Assembly (NCBI GenBank): GCA_013397455.1
Contig: VYZB01000210.1
Span: forward strand, 1-64,000
Origin: Crotophaga sulcirostris
Taxonomy: Eukaryota; Chordata; Aves; Cuculiformes; Crotophagidae
Length of the DNA stretch: 64,000 nucleotides
Direction of reading: 5' to 3'
Part shown: positions 1-11,500 of the stretch, piece after piece
How the letters are laid out: each line of letters opens with the position of its first letter
Position numbering within the stretch: the first letter of the stretch is position 1
Notes under the pieces: generated by a model
Databases searched by the model: none
What the model was told of the DNA's origin: nothing
What the model saw: only the letters and a program-made list of their open reading frames with translations
Program-made: the position numbers and the translations under genes

Positions 1-828
1 TTCCAACCTTGTAACACTGTGATACTGTGTGATACTGTGATATTCATGCTGTTTGTTTCTCTAACTCTTAATCTGGAACATTTTAAGCAGAGAAAACTTT
101 TAATGGATATACTGCTGTATCTGAAATTGAAAGCTTATTTGGTGGCTTCTCAAGTAGAATTTTTCCTGAGCACATTTGGTAATCCTGTACAGAGTGTGGG
201 CGCTGAGCAGCTGTGGTGGTTTCCAGCTGGTCCCCCCTCCCTGATGGGAACTGTGCAGGCACAGAGTCCTCCAGTTCCAGTGTGTCCTTCCTGCTCCCAT
301 CAGCTGTGCTGCCATGTGATGCTAGAGGGTCTGCTGGCAGGCTTGCACAGAGAGAAGTGATGCTCCAGAGATTTTAATAAGGCTATAAAGTTCTAGTGGA
401 GATGGACCTTGTTACTCTCAAGGCGAGAACTGCCCCGGTTTGCATCTTAACAAGGAGAAGCTTTTCCACAGGACAGTTTCCTACAACTTCAGTGCACAAA
501 CACTTGAAAACTTGTACAAATTGCAAAAGCAGGAGTTCCTATGTGTTGGGAGGAGGAAGAGAAACATTGGGTATGGGTGTTGGGTAAAAATGTTGCTTTG
601 TGAACTGTATTTCATTCAAGAAATTGTAGTGACTCCCTTCCCATCTCTGAAATTGGGGTATCCATATAACTGATAGTAAAAGGTTTTGTTCCTATGTTTG
701 GAGTGCTCAGGGTATTAAGACCAGCTGTATAAACACATAAGTAATATTTTAGCTTCTCATTCTTAAAACTAAGTTATGACTTTGACAAATGGGTTAACAC
801 AAACAAATCTTCTGTCTCTGCTCAACAG
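1..828. other. ENPP5 upstream intron / flank
   Basis: No coding signal. Positions 15-45 hold a short tandem TGATACTGTG repeat. The acceptor at 828 implies at least one upstream noncoding ENPP5 exon; none is recognisable here. Confidence 0.6.
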
Positions 829-1698
829 ATGCCATGTTGCCTCTGAAGAGGGGAAGAATACCTTCCAGAAAAGCCATGAACTGTTACTGGAGAGTCCTGG
901 CAATTCTCTTACCATTTCTTCCCAGTGCACTGTCTCTCCAGCCAGCTCAGCCCAGAGTGTTGCTGGTATCTTTTGATGGATTTCGATGGGATTACATCTA
1001 TAAAGTCCCAACTCCCAATTTTCACTATGCCATGGAGAATGGTGTTCATGTCAAACAGGTCACTAATGTGTTCTTAACGAAAACTTATCCTAATCATTAT
1101 ACAATGGTGACTGGTCTTTATGCAGAAAGCCACGGCATAGTTGCTAATGAGATGTATGATCCTATTCTGAATGAAACTTTCTCTATGAACAGCATGGATA
1201 TCTATGACTCCAGGTTCTGGGAAGAAGCCAGCCCAATATGGGTAACAAACCAGAGAGAGGGACATAAAACTGGAGCAGCTATGTGGCCTGGAACAGATGT
1301 GAAAATACATGGAGTCTTTCCTACATATTATATGCACTACAATGAATCTGTTTCCTTTGAAGACAGAGTCGCTCGGCTTATTGACTGGTTTACATCAGAA
1401 GAACCCATAAACTTTGGTCTCCTTTATTGGGAAGAACCTGATGAGATGGGCCACATTCTGGGTCCAGAAAACCCACTTATGGGGCCGATAATTAGTGATG
1501 TTGACAAAAAGCTGGGATATCTTATATCTGAATTGAAGAAAGCAAAGCTGTGGGATATGATAAACGTCATAATCACAAGCGACCATGGAATGTCGCAGTC
1601 CTCCTCGGAAAGGCTCATTGAGCTCGATCAGTATGTGAACAGAGAGCTCTATACAGTCATTGAGCATTCTCCTGCAGTAGCTATTTTGCCAAAAGAAG
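829..1698 (+). CDS. ENPP5: ENPP5 exon with start codon
   Basis: The acceptor is a pyrimidine-rich tract ending CTCAACAG at 828; the donor is GTAGGA at 1699, splitting a Gly codon (phase 1). The ATG at 876 is preferred over the in-frame ATG at 834: it has GCC before it and begins directly with a signal peptide (MNCYWRVLAILLPFLPSALS), whereas 834 would add a basic 14-residue leader. Positions 829-875 would then be 5'UTR. The exon carries residues 1-275, including D34, T70, D189, H193, D236 and H237. Without splicing the frame runs on into the intron to a stop at 1772. Confidence 0.93.
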
Positions 1699-4600
1699 GT
1701 AGGAGCTCTAGCAGTAAAGATTCTCTGAAGAAAATAGATGGGTATCAAAACTTTTTAGACTTCATTCCTTAACTGAAGTGGTGGTAGCAGCACTGGTGCG
1801 TGTAGGACATCAGCCCTGAACAAGGAGTACTTGCAGGATCGCTTCTTTGTTCTTTTTGCTAGCTCTATCAATATCCTGGATCAACTTTCTGAAACAAAAA
1901 GTGAGCAGATCTGCCAGTTGTTGACTAATACTGCCAAATATCCTTTAGTGCTTATGAGAAGTGAGATAATCTAATGACATTATCAAGGATGAATGGCATT
2001 CTAGATAGATAACAACTTAATGTTACATATCTTGCCTTTCATCAAGATGCTAAAGCCACAGTGGCAGAATTAGATTTCCAACTCAAACAGTAAACTGAAA
2101 CCAGATGGGGATCTTTGATAAAAAGAAAGCCTGTGTTGGCTATTTGATTAGCTGCCAGCATTGTAGTTCACTTGAGGTTTTTTTCCCCCATCACGCTGAA
2201 CAGCCAGCCAGTTATGTTTTTACCATGTTTATTGTGATAAGGATGGTCAAGAATACTGCAGGAATTGAAATCTGAAGTCTGGCTGCAGTAATTGGAGGGT
2301 TGCTTAAGTGTCAGGTGTGTTTAGTGTCAGTGATGCAGAGGTACTACTCTTTATTTTGATCATCAAAAGCTCTTAACTATTTGGTGTGAATGTCTTAACC
2401 TGGAATATGGCATTTTTTCTGTGGGCAGGGGTGCTAATTTGGAAGTTGAGTTTTAAGGTGGCCTTCAGAAAAGGTGGTTTTTAAGGTTGCTGTAACATTT
2501 GCATCACTAATGGGTATTTAATGCCCCAGCTGGGAGAGTATTTTGCAGACTTAAGTGACCTTTAAATGTGTAAACAAATATCTCTAGTTATTTTTAGTTT
2601 GAAGAATACTCCAGACTAAAACGTTAGTGCTCATTGGAGCATCTTGTAGAAGGAGGAATAAATAGCTGGATTCACTCAGAAATACCTTTGCAGAGATGCC
2701 AAGAAACAAAGCAGCTGCTCTCTTTCACCTTCTAAAGGAAAGCAACTAACAATTAAACTGTTTGAAAATAAAGAAGAGGTATCACTTGTCATCGTTGCCA
2801 ACTGTTGGAAAGACAGAATGTGGCCTTAATGCACACATTACCTCATAAACAGGTCTAGGAGCTGTCTTCTTGCTTTCAAGCTTTATGTGGGGCTGGGAGG
2901 AGTTGATGTCTTTTCCCTGAGATTTAGCTGAATGCCTCCTGACTCTTTCTTGTGAAAGCTTGCATTCCGATAGCTCTGAAATGAGGGGTTTTCCTAAAAT
3001 TAGCAAAGCACTTACGACTTAGGAATAGGCTGTGGAGTCTCATGTTAGATGTGTTTGTATTGTGAATGGTGCTCTGGATTTCTCACAGTAACTTTTGTGC
3101 TTACTGTAATCTGCTGTTGTCTCTTACAGCTATAAATGGCTTTTGGGGAAGCGTGTTTTACCATCTGCTTTCAGTTGTATTTAAACTATGGAGGAGTTCA
3201 GTAAAGATATTAGTGTGTTGAAGTTCTTTCTGTTTCTTTGTTTAAAGGCAAACTGGATGAAGTATATGAAGCCCTGGCCAATGCTCATCCCAACATGACG
3301 CTATATAAAAAGGAGCAGATTCCAGATAGATTACATTACAAACACAACAGTAGAATTCAGCCACTCCTAGCAGTTGCTGATAAAGGATGGGAAATTGTAT
3401 ATAATAAGTCTGACGGTTTTCTACGTAAGTATTCTGTCCTTACAGTGTTTTGCTGTACCTTCCTGGTCACAGACCTTGCATGGTACTTTCTATTCCAATC
3501 TTAACCAAAGTTAGTTTTTATTTAATTTGTTTTTAACTCTGGGAGGGAAAACTCTGAAGCTGAATGTGTAAAATTTATACTTTTTTTTCCTGATGGGATG
3601 AGAAAGCACCCTGCTATTAGGGGAGGGAGAACTGGACTTACCGTTTCTAAAAATTAAACTTACTGAGATAAGATCATTCACATGTTTTAGTGACCACGTA
3701 CTTGAGGTCTTCTTGCAAGATCTAGCAAGCTGACAAGTACTTCCTGAGAGATTAGAGAAAAAAAAAAAGTTCTAACTGAATTTGTTGAGTAGAGAATGAA
3801 TAGTGTTGCTTTATCATGTACTGTTCATTTACTGAAGGAGGGTTGGGTTGGAAATAGAGGAATGCTTTCTGAAAGTCCTCAGCTTCTGTGGATACCTACA
3901 CTTAGAGTCACCTTGTTCTATTGCTAGAAAGAGTTTTTGAGTATTGTGTTACTGTATACCAGTTAATTTCATTTGGCTTGTAGGATAAGATGCATTCTAG
4001 GGGAAGAAAAATACACTTTTAAGTTCCTCATCTTGAGATTTTGAGATTTACTACAGGTAGAACAGAGACAGTGAACTAACATTTGGTTAGCTAGGAGGAA
4101 AAATGAAGGTGTCATACAAAACTATATCAACTTACTGTACATACAATTTTGCTCTTTTGAGGGTAGATTTAGGCTAGATAGAAGGGAGAAAGTTTTTACA
4201 GTGAGGGTGGTGAAACACTGGAACAGGTTTCCCAGGGAAGCAGTCAAGGCCCCATCCTTGGAAACATTTAAGGTCAGGTTGGATGGGGCTCTGAGGAACC
4301 TGATCTGGTTAAAGAAGACCCTGCTTTTGCAGAGGGGTTTGGTCTAGATCGGGGGTGTCAAACTCACAGCCCACAGGCTGAATCCAGCCCTCCACCTTGT
4401 TTTATCCAGCCCAGCACCTTGTTTGTACCCAGTGGCAGCACTGAGCTCCTTGTCCCTGCCCTCCTGCCAGCGCTGGTCCCGTGTGCAGCGTGTGACGCGC
4501 GTTACGCTGCAGGAGCAGGAGAACGGCGGGACCGGGGCGTTCGACACCCCTGTTGTAGGTGACCAGTAAAGGCCTCTTCTAACCCAAAGCGTTCTATGAT

Positions 4601-5674
4601 TCTGTAAGTTCTTAAGCTTTTTAATTGAAAGCCTTTTAACCTTTGCTGTTGGTTTTGAAGCTGAAGAGTGTTACTTGCAAGACTTAACAAGTTTTTCAGT
4701 TGTTGATAGCTGATGAGAGCAGTTTTTCGTGTCTGCATGTTCATTTATTTGTTCAGAGTTTTTAGTGCCCCTGTAAGAACAGGGCCGTGCAGAGCTGCCA
4801 GGGAGACCTGTAAACTTTTGTCCTTGTTGGTGAGTTGGTAATGCACAAAATTGGACAAGGTGTTAAAGCAGTCAGAGCTTATGGTCTATCTGCTACTAGG
4901 AGTCAGACAGAGAGTCTGCCTCTGCATGGGTTTTTCTTTTTCTAGGATATCTGGCCCAGTTGCAAAGTTGGAAGTGTTTCCTTGAGGAAAATCAAGGAAA
5001 CTTGGATGTAGCAGAGCATGCCCTCTGTTACTGCCACATGAACTTGCCTTTCTTTTTTCTTCTTTTCCTTTTTTTTTTAATAGTGTTTTCCATTGTTTTT
5101 TTAAGGCATCTTCTTTTTGTAGTTCTGTTACTTGGTATTTGCTAGGAAACATTTGTGCTGTTGATCAAGATGGTTCTTCTAAACTTCTGCAAGAACAAAT
5201 GATGGCTGTTCCTTTTCTGCATTATGCTAATCCTGGGAAACAGTTCAAGACTTGTTTTGCAATTTCAGAATATTGACCTTTCTCTATCTTTTATTTCTAG
5301 TTGGTAATCATGGATATGACAACATCTTACCAGAAATGCATCCGATTTTTCTGGCAGTTGGGCCTGCTTTCAGAAAGAACGCCACCAAAGAAGCCATGAA
5401 CTCTACAGACTTGTATCCCCTATTGTGCCATCTACTTGGTATTAGTGCACTGCCAAACAATGGTTCGTTCAACGCTGTGAAAGATATACTTGCTGAAGAA
5501 GTTCCTGTTCCTGCCTTTGGAACAGACATCTATGCTACTGTTATTGGAGTCTTTCTGGGCACCGTTCTTGTTACGGTTTTTATTGCAATTTTTGTTAAGC
5601 ATTTTGTCCTCACCCAAGCAAATACCATGCAATTTCACCATACTGAAGCTGCCCAGCCGCTGTTGCAGGATTAA
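876..5674 (+). CDS. ENPP5: ENPP5 coding span (three coding exons): ectonucleotide pyrophosphatase/phosphodiesterase family member 5
   Basis: Exons 876-1698, 3248-3424 and 5301-5674 join in frame to 1374 nt, 457 residues plus stop. All junctions are GT-AG and both introns are phase 1. The protein has a hydrophobic signal peptide (about 1-22), an alkaline-phosphatase-fold phosphodiesterase domain, one membrane helix (about 411-432) and a 25-residue cytosolic tail ending PLLQD. The family's zinc ligands and nucleophile are present: D34 (SFDGFR), T70 (KTYPNHY), D189 and H193 (EEPDEMGH), D236 and H237 (TSDHGM), H337 (GNHGYDN). I chose ENPP5 over ENPP4 from remembered human sequences: the FRWDY-YKVPTPNFHY, VHVKQVTNVF and AQPLLQ blocks are ENPP5-like. 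Several N-glycosylation sequons are visible. The family cleaves nucleotide phosphodiester bonds outside the cell; NAD hydrolysis has been reported for mammalian ENPP5, but its physiological substrate is unsettled. It converges on ENPP4 and is about 20 residues shorter than human (477 recalled), mainly in the juxtamembrane stalk. Confidence 0.95.
1699..3247 (+). other. ENPP5 intron between the first two coding exons
   Basis: GT at 1699 and AG at 3246-3247. No repeats, RNA genes or extra exons seen. Confidence 0.85.
3248..3424 (+). CDS. ENPP5: ENPP5 middle coding exon
   Basis: The acceptor TTTAAAG ends at 3247 and the donor GTAAGT starts at 3425; both sides are phase 1. It encodes residues 275-334, from GKLDEVYEALANAHPN to NKSDGFL. 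It restores the Gly split at 1698 and supplies the first base of the Leu codon completed at 5301. Residues such as HYKHNSRIQP and AVADKGW are the ENPP5/ENPP4 signature of this exon. Confidence 0.94.
4161..4607 (+). mobile_element. CR1 LINE 3' fragment, interrupted by a hAT-like element
   Basis: It carries the CR1 tail: GTGAGGGTGGTGAAACACTGG, TTTAAGGTCAGGTTGGATGG, then after the insertion AAAGGCCTCTTCTAACCCAAA and a terminal TTCTATGATTCTGT. Plus orientation, in ENPP5 intron 2. The middle (4350-4552) is a later insertion. Confidence 0.9.
4350..4552. mobile_element. Short hAT-like nonautonomous DNA transposon nested in a CR1
   Basis: It is 203 bases long. The left end CGGGGGTGTCAAAC and the right end GTTCGACACCCCTG are inverted repeats (12 of 14 match; the right end begins CAGGGGTGTC when read inward, a common hAT terminus). 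The flanking octamers GTCTAGAT (4342-4349) and TTGTAGGT (4553-4560) match at 5 of 8, as for a worn 8-bp target duplication. Removing the insert and one octamer restores CR1 sequence (TCTAGAT then GACC). It has no coding capacity and its interior is CpG rich. Confidence 0.7.
5301..5674 (+). CDS. ENPP5: ENPP5 last coding exon: final catalytic His, membrane helix, tail, stop
   Basis: The acceptor TTATTTCTAG ends at 5300. Joined to 3424 it reads LLGNHGYDN, giving zinc ligand H337. It continues through EMHPIFLAVGPAFRKN and DLYPLLCHLLGI to a hydrophobic helix (about 411-432) and the stop TAA at 5672-5674. The stalk between the NGSF sequon and the helix is short. Confidence 0.95.
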
Positions 5675-5726
5675 CAACACTTGGTACTAGAATATTTCCC
5701 ATTTGATGCTTAAAATAAGCTTACAC

Positions 5727-5732
5727 AATAAA
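5727..5732 (+). terminator. Candidate ENPP5 polyadenylation signal AATAAA
   Basis: A canonical AATAAA lies 53 bases after the ENPP5 stop, in a short 3'UTR. GT-containing sequence (AGAGGTGGATC) follows about 10 bases later. Longer 3'UTR isoforms cannot be excluded. Confidence 0.5.
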
Positions 5733-7720
5733 ATTAATAGAGGTGGATCAGCATAAATATGAAGAGTAAAAGGGAACTGATGCAGATCCATTGGCACACT
5801 GGAGTACGTACATACCAGGTATGCAGAGAAAGAGCATGTTTCTGTTTCACCCTACAACCACTTAGTCTTTCAGGGATTGAAAATATTCTAGGTAAACCTG
5901 GAAAGCTGTATGTGTATGTAGACAGATAGTGACAATAGACCTTGGATACCTCATTCTGAGCTACTTTTAGGGAAATAATGTCAACTGAGGTGCACTTAAC
6001 AAACTGTTAACATTGTGATTTAATTTCTCACCCAGCTTTTTAGTTTGAGAGGGTTTTTTTAAGTCTCTCAGAGTCTAACAAATCACTGAATGTGACTAGA
6101 CTGCTTAGGGGTTTTTTCTTCCCTGCCCGAGGGAGCATTTGCTTGGATCACCATTACAGATAGCTTGGTGGATTAAATCCTGCAGAAAACAACATTATTA
6201 TCAAACTAGGTCATGCAGTGCTAAGTGTCTAAATTTAGAGTTAGGCATATTTCTTTTAACTGCTGTGTTAATTGTAGCCCCAAAATGTGAATCTAGGTGG
6301 TATTGCCTTGAGCAATCAGCATTAAAGCACCTACTTTTTTTTTTTAAAATTTAGGTAGATATAAGTCTTTACAATTTTAAGTAAATATAGGTCTTTACTT
6401 TTTCTGTTGTTTCCTGTACACTGGACTAAATTTTCTGGGAATTCCATGAGGCTGGCAGTTTAAAGACACAGAGAAGCACAATACCTGTATATCCAAATGG
6501 AGTCTTTTGTATTTCTGTGATAAGAGGGTTCTTTCAGAATAAGGCTGATGAATCAGTTAAGGAACATATAGGTACAAGCTGTTTTCAGAGTGCTGTCAAG
6601 CTTGTCACTGGGTGTAACATCAGATCTGTTACTGAAGACTCTTCTTAGGTGTGAGCATGGCTTGCTGTCTTGTGTTTTATCTGATATGTCTGAGTGGACC
6701 TTATAATTTAATGAGTAGGATTAGACATGCAGTTTCAGGATCAGCCATGTAAATCTTAAAGCTATATATACTCTTAAATCTAAAAAAGCACACTTTAATG
6801 TGAAAAAAAGAAATAAGAATGGCATTTGTTCTTCCAGGCAAAAGTCTCTGTCAGGGAAAAATATTAATTTTGAGTCAACAAAACTATATATTACTCTCAT
6901 TCTTTTGTGTGGGGCAATAAATCTTATTGCTATTGTGTTCTGTTTGGGTTTTTTTGATGAGCTCACTTAAATGGTAGGTGAGAAGCTGCTGACTAAGGTT
7001 TGTATGAAAAACATGAGAAGGGAGAGAAGTTGTCTAGTTGTCAGACTTGTTTAAAAGCTGTATTTTTTTTCCACTCCCTGTGTTAGTATTTCTCTGCTTT
7101 GCTTCTGAGTACAGTGCCTGAAGGAGAAGTGAATGCTTTCAAAATTCACTCAAATACTGAATCTGCTCTTTCTGTAAGTGCAATTTATTGCTTTATCCAC
7201 AGCACCCAGAAGAGGGCAAAGATGGGAACACCTTGACCTTGACTATGCCCTGTCAAGTAATGCAGTGACTGACAGTCTTATCCCGCACTTGGGAGGGTTG
7301 TGAGCAGACTTAGCGAGGAGCTGCAACAAGCTTACTGACTGAAATTCAAAACTCATTTTGCTAAACTTAGTTCCAGACTTAATGAATTGCATCAAGGTGG
7401 CTTCAGAAGTGAGCTTACTTCTCGCTGCCTCGGTGATGACTCTGCAGAGCTATGTTAGGAACTGGCTGGTCCTTGCTGCATTGAAAGTCATCTGTTGGAT
7501 TCCTTCGTGATGGCAGGGGCAGTTGCTTAGCGTTGAGCTGTCTTGCAAACAGAAGGGTGAGGCTTCCCAAGACCACAGCTATGTGCAGTGATTGCTTGAG
7601 AGGGAAGACAATGAAGTATTCCAGTTGAAGGTACATGCTGTACACTAGCTGTAACAGTGGCTGTAGGAAGACAGGAGATGAGCAGATCTGTTGGAGGACA
7701 GCCCCTTAATTTGGGGGATA

Positions 7721-7817
7721 TCATAGAACCATAGAATGGTTTGGGTTGGAAGGGACCTTAAAGCTCATCCAGTTCCAAACCTCCTGCCATGGGCAGGGAC
7801 ACCTTGCTTAAAGCCTC
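7721..7817 (-). mobile_element. CR1 LINE 3' end
   Basis: It starts TCATAGAACCATAGAATGGTT, then TTGGAAGGGACCTTAAAGCTC and CCATGGGCAGGGACACCTT, the reverse complement of a CR1 3' tail. Severely 5' truncated. Confidence 0.9.
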
Positions 7818-8423
7818 ATGTATAAAGTCTTGCTTAATCTGACTCATCGCTGCAATTCTACTGTTATTCTGTGGCCTTGGCTTCCTCTGTTGCTATTTTC
7901 TTAAGAAAACACTGAGGAAAACTTCTGAGATAGATGTGCATGGCACTGTAAAGCTGGTTCTTGGTAGGGCTGACCATTAGGTGTGTCTTAAGTCTGATTT
8001 GCTGACACCAGCTGAAACTCAACGCTGCAGGGGCTTAACAAATTGAAAGATGAAGGCAGCAATGATGTTCCTCGTAGTTTCTAGAGAGGCTGGGGAAGTC
8101 AGAAACCTCTAAACCAATTACTAATCACTTCCCTCGCGACCTTCCATGAAGTGGATGGCAGGTTGCAAGCTGATGCATTGAATCCACTTTTTCTTGCTTA
8201 TTTGCAACTTAAAACAAGTTTGTAGCACAAAAGTAGCCTGTGTTTAAAGAAAGATCTACAAGCTTGGTTAAAGGAATTGTAGCTTCCGTAATCCTTACCT
8301 GTAGCTACTTTGATTACACTTTCTCACTTTGGAACATGCTGCTTTTACAGAAATTTCAGTAATTACAGTTATTGCAGTAATTTCACAGCAATGCTTATGG
8401 CAGATATGAGAATTTTATTGCAA

Positions 8424-8574
8424 TAATGGAACAGGTTGTCCAGAGAAGCTGTGGATGTCCCATCCCTGGAGGTGTTCAAGGCCAGGTTGGATGAGGGAAG
8501 GTGTCCCTGCCTATGGCAGCATGGGTAGAACTGTATGATCTTTAAGGTCCCTTCCAACCAAAACAATTCTATGA
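8424..8574 (+). mobile_element. CR1 LINE 3' end
   Basis: AATGGAACAGGTTGTCCAGAG through GTTCAAGGCCAGGTTGGATG and TAAGGTCCCTTCCAACC to ATTCTATGA. A 5'-truncated copy in the ENPP5-ENPP4 intergenic region. Confidence 0.92.
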
Positions 8575-11500
8575 AGATAACTGGATTGCAATCTCAGAAG
8601 CATTCGTTAAGCTCCCACTTTTTCAGTTGTGGCAGGTATAGTTCTGTCATCAGCCAAAGTGAACCCTGATTTCAAGGAGGGGGTCGGTGTTGTTCAGTCA
8701 TCCTGGTACTTGGGCTTATCTGCCCAAACATGCAATAAGGGAAGAGCAGTAGGTTCCTCTAACTGAGGGTTTGGTAACGATAATATTCAAAATAGACTGG
8801 GAATGCAAACATGAGAATTCTTGTCAATGCCCTTGTTCTGTATTGCACTGTAAGGCCCTTCTTTCAGGAAGGTGAAGTGAAACTTTGTAGAAAGCTGAAG
8901 GGAATCTTTCAGCATTCTGGTATTTCAGTTTAGGTTTCGACATGTTTACTTTGTTGCTTAGGTGTGTTTGCAGGTACTACTTGGGTGGTTACCTTGACAG
9001 GATCTTTGCCTCACCAGTGTTGGGTGTATGCTTAATGAAATTGAAAGCACAAAGAATGCCCTTGGAGAAAAAGCTCAACTTTTTCTCTTATGCGTCGTGA
9101 GTTTTTTTTCACCATTTTTGGTTGGGGAGGATGTGGGATTTGGTTTCTGCGTGTATGATACTTTTTATGATGTACAAACAAATTTATTGAAAAGTGGATT
9201 TGAGAACATCGTGTAATATTTGTAACTTAAGCTTTGAAACTGAGAAGCTTGCATGACTTTGTCTTTTATTATTGACCTGTGAAGCACACTTTGAGATGTG
9301 AAATGTTTTCTTTGTTTCTTCCTGTTTGGAAACACTGAAATTGAAATGTATCTTTGCTATAGTGCTACCAAGCATTGAGTGCTTGCTTCATTTAAAAACA
9401 CTTCTGGAACAAAACTTGAATTGTGGGGGCATAAGTGGGGAGAATAGTCTTAACTCATACACATCTGAATTTTTTCTTGTACTCTGCATAGTGTATGGCT
9501 TTAAAAATAACTCGAAGTGTGATAATAGAACTTCAGAATTTTAGGTCAAAGTTTTTTTTATAAAGGATCTCGTTTCCCACCTTGCTACTGTATATGGAAA
9601 TAACAGCTATCTGTTACCAACAATACAGTTACTTTTATCAAAAACATCTTCCAGACTTTCTTGGCGAAGAGATGCAGAAATGCTGTTTGCAATAAATGTT
9701 TGCAAAAGTGCAAAAATGCCTATTTTAAGATGAAGGTTGTATAGCATGAATTTTCAGAAGTGTGGAACAACAGAGTCTTGAGCTGTGTGTGGGAAGAATG
9801 ACAAATGTGCAGCTGTGGAGTCCTGCTGCTTTGCAAAATGCAAATTTAGCAGGCTCACTTCTGAGTTTTCCCTGTTTAAATAATGGCCGTGGATGCTGTC
9901 TTGAGCACACCTACTGTGCTGCTGTGTGTACCTTTCAAGAAATGGCATTTTTTATTCTACAGTAAAATTAATTTGATCACTACAGCAATTATTGCAAGCA
10001 CATGAAACGTCAGTTCAATAGCAGTGTCTGCAGCATTGCAAATGGGAAGCCTTTCTGTAATGAAATCTGAATTGTATGAAGTTAGCAAATCTCTATTACT
10101 GTTTTTTGCAATAAAAGGTGGTACCATGCATATTAAAGCAAACTGGGATCGCTGGGAGCTGATCCTTGGAGGCACATGATGCTCTTGTTTTATTTTCATA
10201 GGCAATACATTCTTTTCAATTTATGGCAAGTTAAGCTTCTCCCTGAAACAAGTGTTTTGGACCTGTAGTTAGTTAAAATCAGCTCAATTCTGGAACTGTT
10301 TCCTTGGTGCTAAGGGACAAAAAGCATATCATCCCAGAGGGGTGGACGTTTTGAGGCTTCTCAGTGTTAAGAGCTCCTTTATGGAGGCAGGCAATACAAT
10401 GAAACATCAGTCTTACTGCTGGAAAGTACTGTTAAAGACTTCCCCTATTCCCTTCTGAATTTCAGTGCTAGTTCAAGTGTTAAGAACTTCCTTAAAATAA
10501 CGTGCCCTACATGACTGTTGCAGAGTTGCCTATGTTTAGCAAGTCATTAAATGTTGCCACAGGCTGTTGTAGGATGTCTCCTTTATCGAAGCTCTGAGGA
10601 AGGGGAAAGCCACAGCTTCTCATGTTCTTGTTTTGAAGGAGCTCTTCAAAAGGAAACCAGCAGCTGACTTTCACAAGCAGTAATTCCTACAAACCCTAAT
10701 CAGGTAGTGGAAGTACTTCAGCATGTTTAAGGCACTAAGACTTTTAAAAATAATCACCTTTAAATATATCAACTTTGTCTCTCAGGAGAAAGAGGTGTTT
10801 TTCAAGATTCTCTTGATTTGTATGTGATCTGTATGAAATCCTGGATGTACAAGAGCTGCTTTGAAACCCTGCCTGCCAGCAGCAAAGAATTGTGGCAGGA
10901 AGAATACTCAGCACTCCTACAGACAATATCACATCTTTGAAACTGATAATAATTAGCAATGCAACTGGAATGCAGTTTATCCTTTTTTAATATTTATTAA
11001 TACTTAAACTTTGTTTAACCCCTTCCCACAATAGCACTGTTCAGTCTCAATGCGAAAGGGAGGAGGAGTAAAAGGTCATAAGGATTTCTGCCAGATAATA
11101 CCACTCACTTTCTGGTTTCAGAGGAGCTCAGGTGCCTGTAGCAGCTCTTAGCAGAAGGGGCTACCTAGAGCTAGAAGGAGAAATTCATTTAGACCTAGAT
11201 TTTCCCATCTGTAGCAACATTCCCATTTCAGATTAGAGTGCTGATATTGCAATTCAGTCAACATTTACATTTCTGGTAACTAAAATTGTGGTGTTAACCT
11301 TGGAACCTGGCCTGGGATAGTGATGCACAGTAACTGGAAGTACATCAGTCACACTGTATGACAACTATTCAGGGAAAGGAGGAGGAAGGCAAGAATAGAG
11401 TGGAGCATAATTTGTGCTAATCAGTTTTAGCAGCTAGAAGAAAACCCCTCACAGGCAGAGGACAGTACAGTTTGGTCTTACCAAGTGTGCCAGAAGGATA

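Larger units (their letters stand above)
3425..5300 (+). other. ENPP5 last intron
   Basis: Contains the CR1 with its nested hAT-like element (4161-4607). A T-rich tract lies at 5049-5103. Nothing else recognised. Confidence 0.85.

Noticed and set aside
834..875. Upstream in-frame ATG for ENPP5
   Set aside because: It would place a charged leader before the signal peptide. The ATG at 876 gives the family-typical start.
4344..4547. 67-codon minus-strand frame inside the hAT-like insert
   Set aside because: The insert is only 203 bases; the frame has no transposase features.
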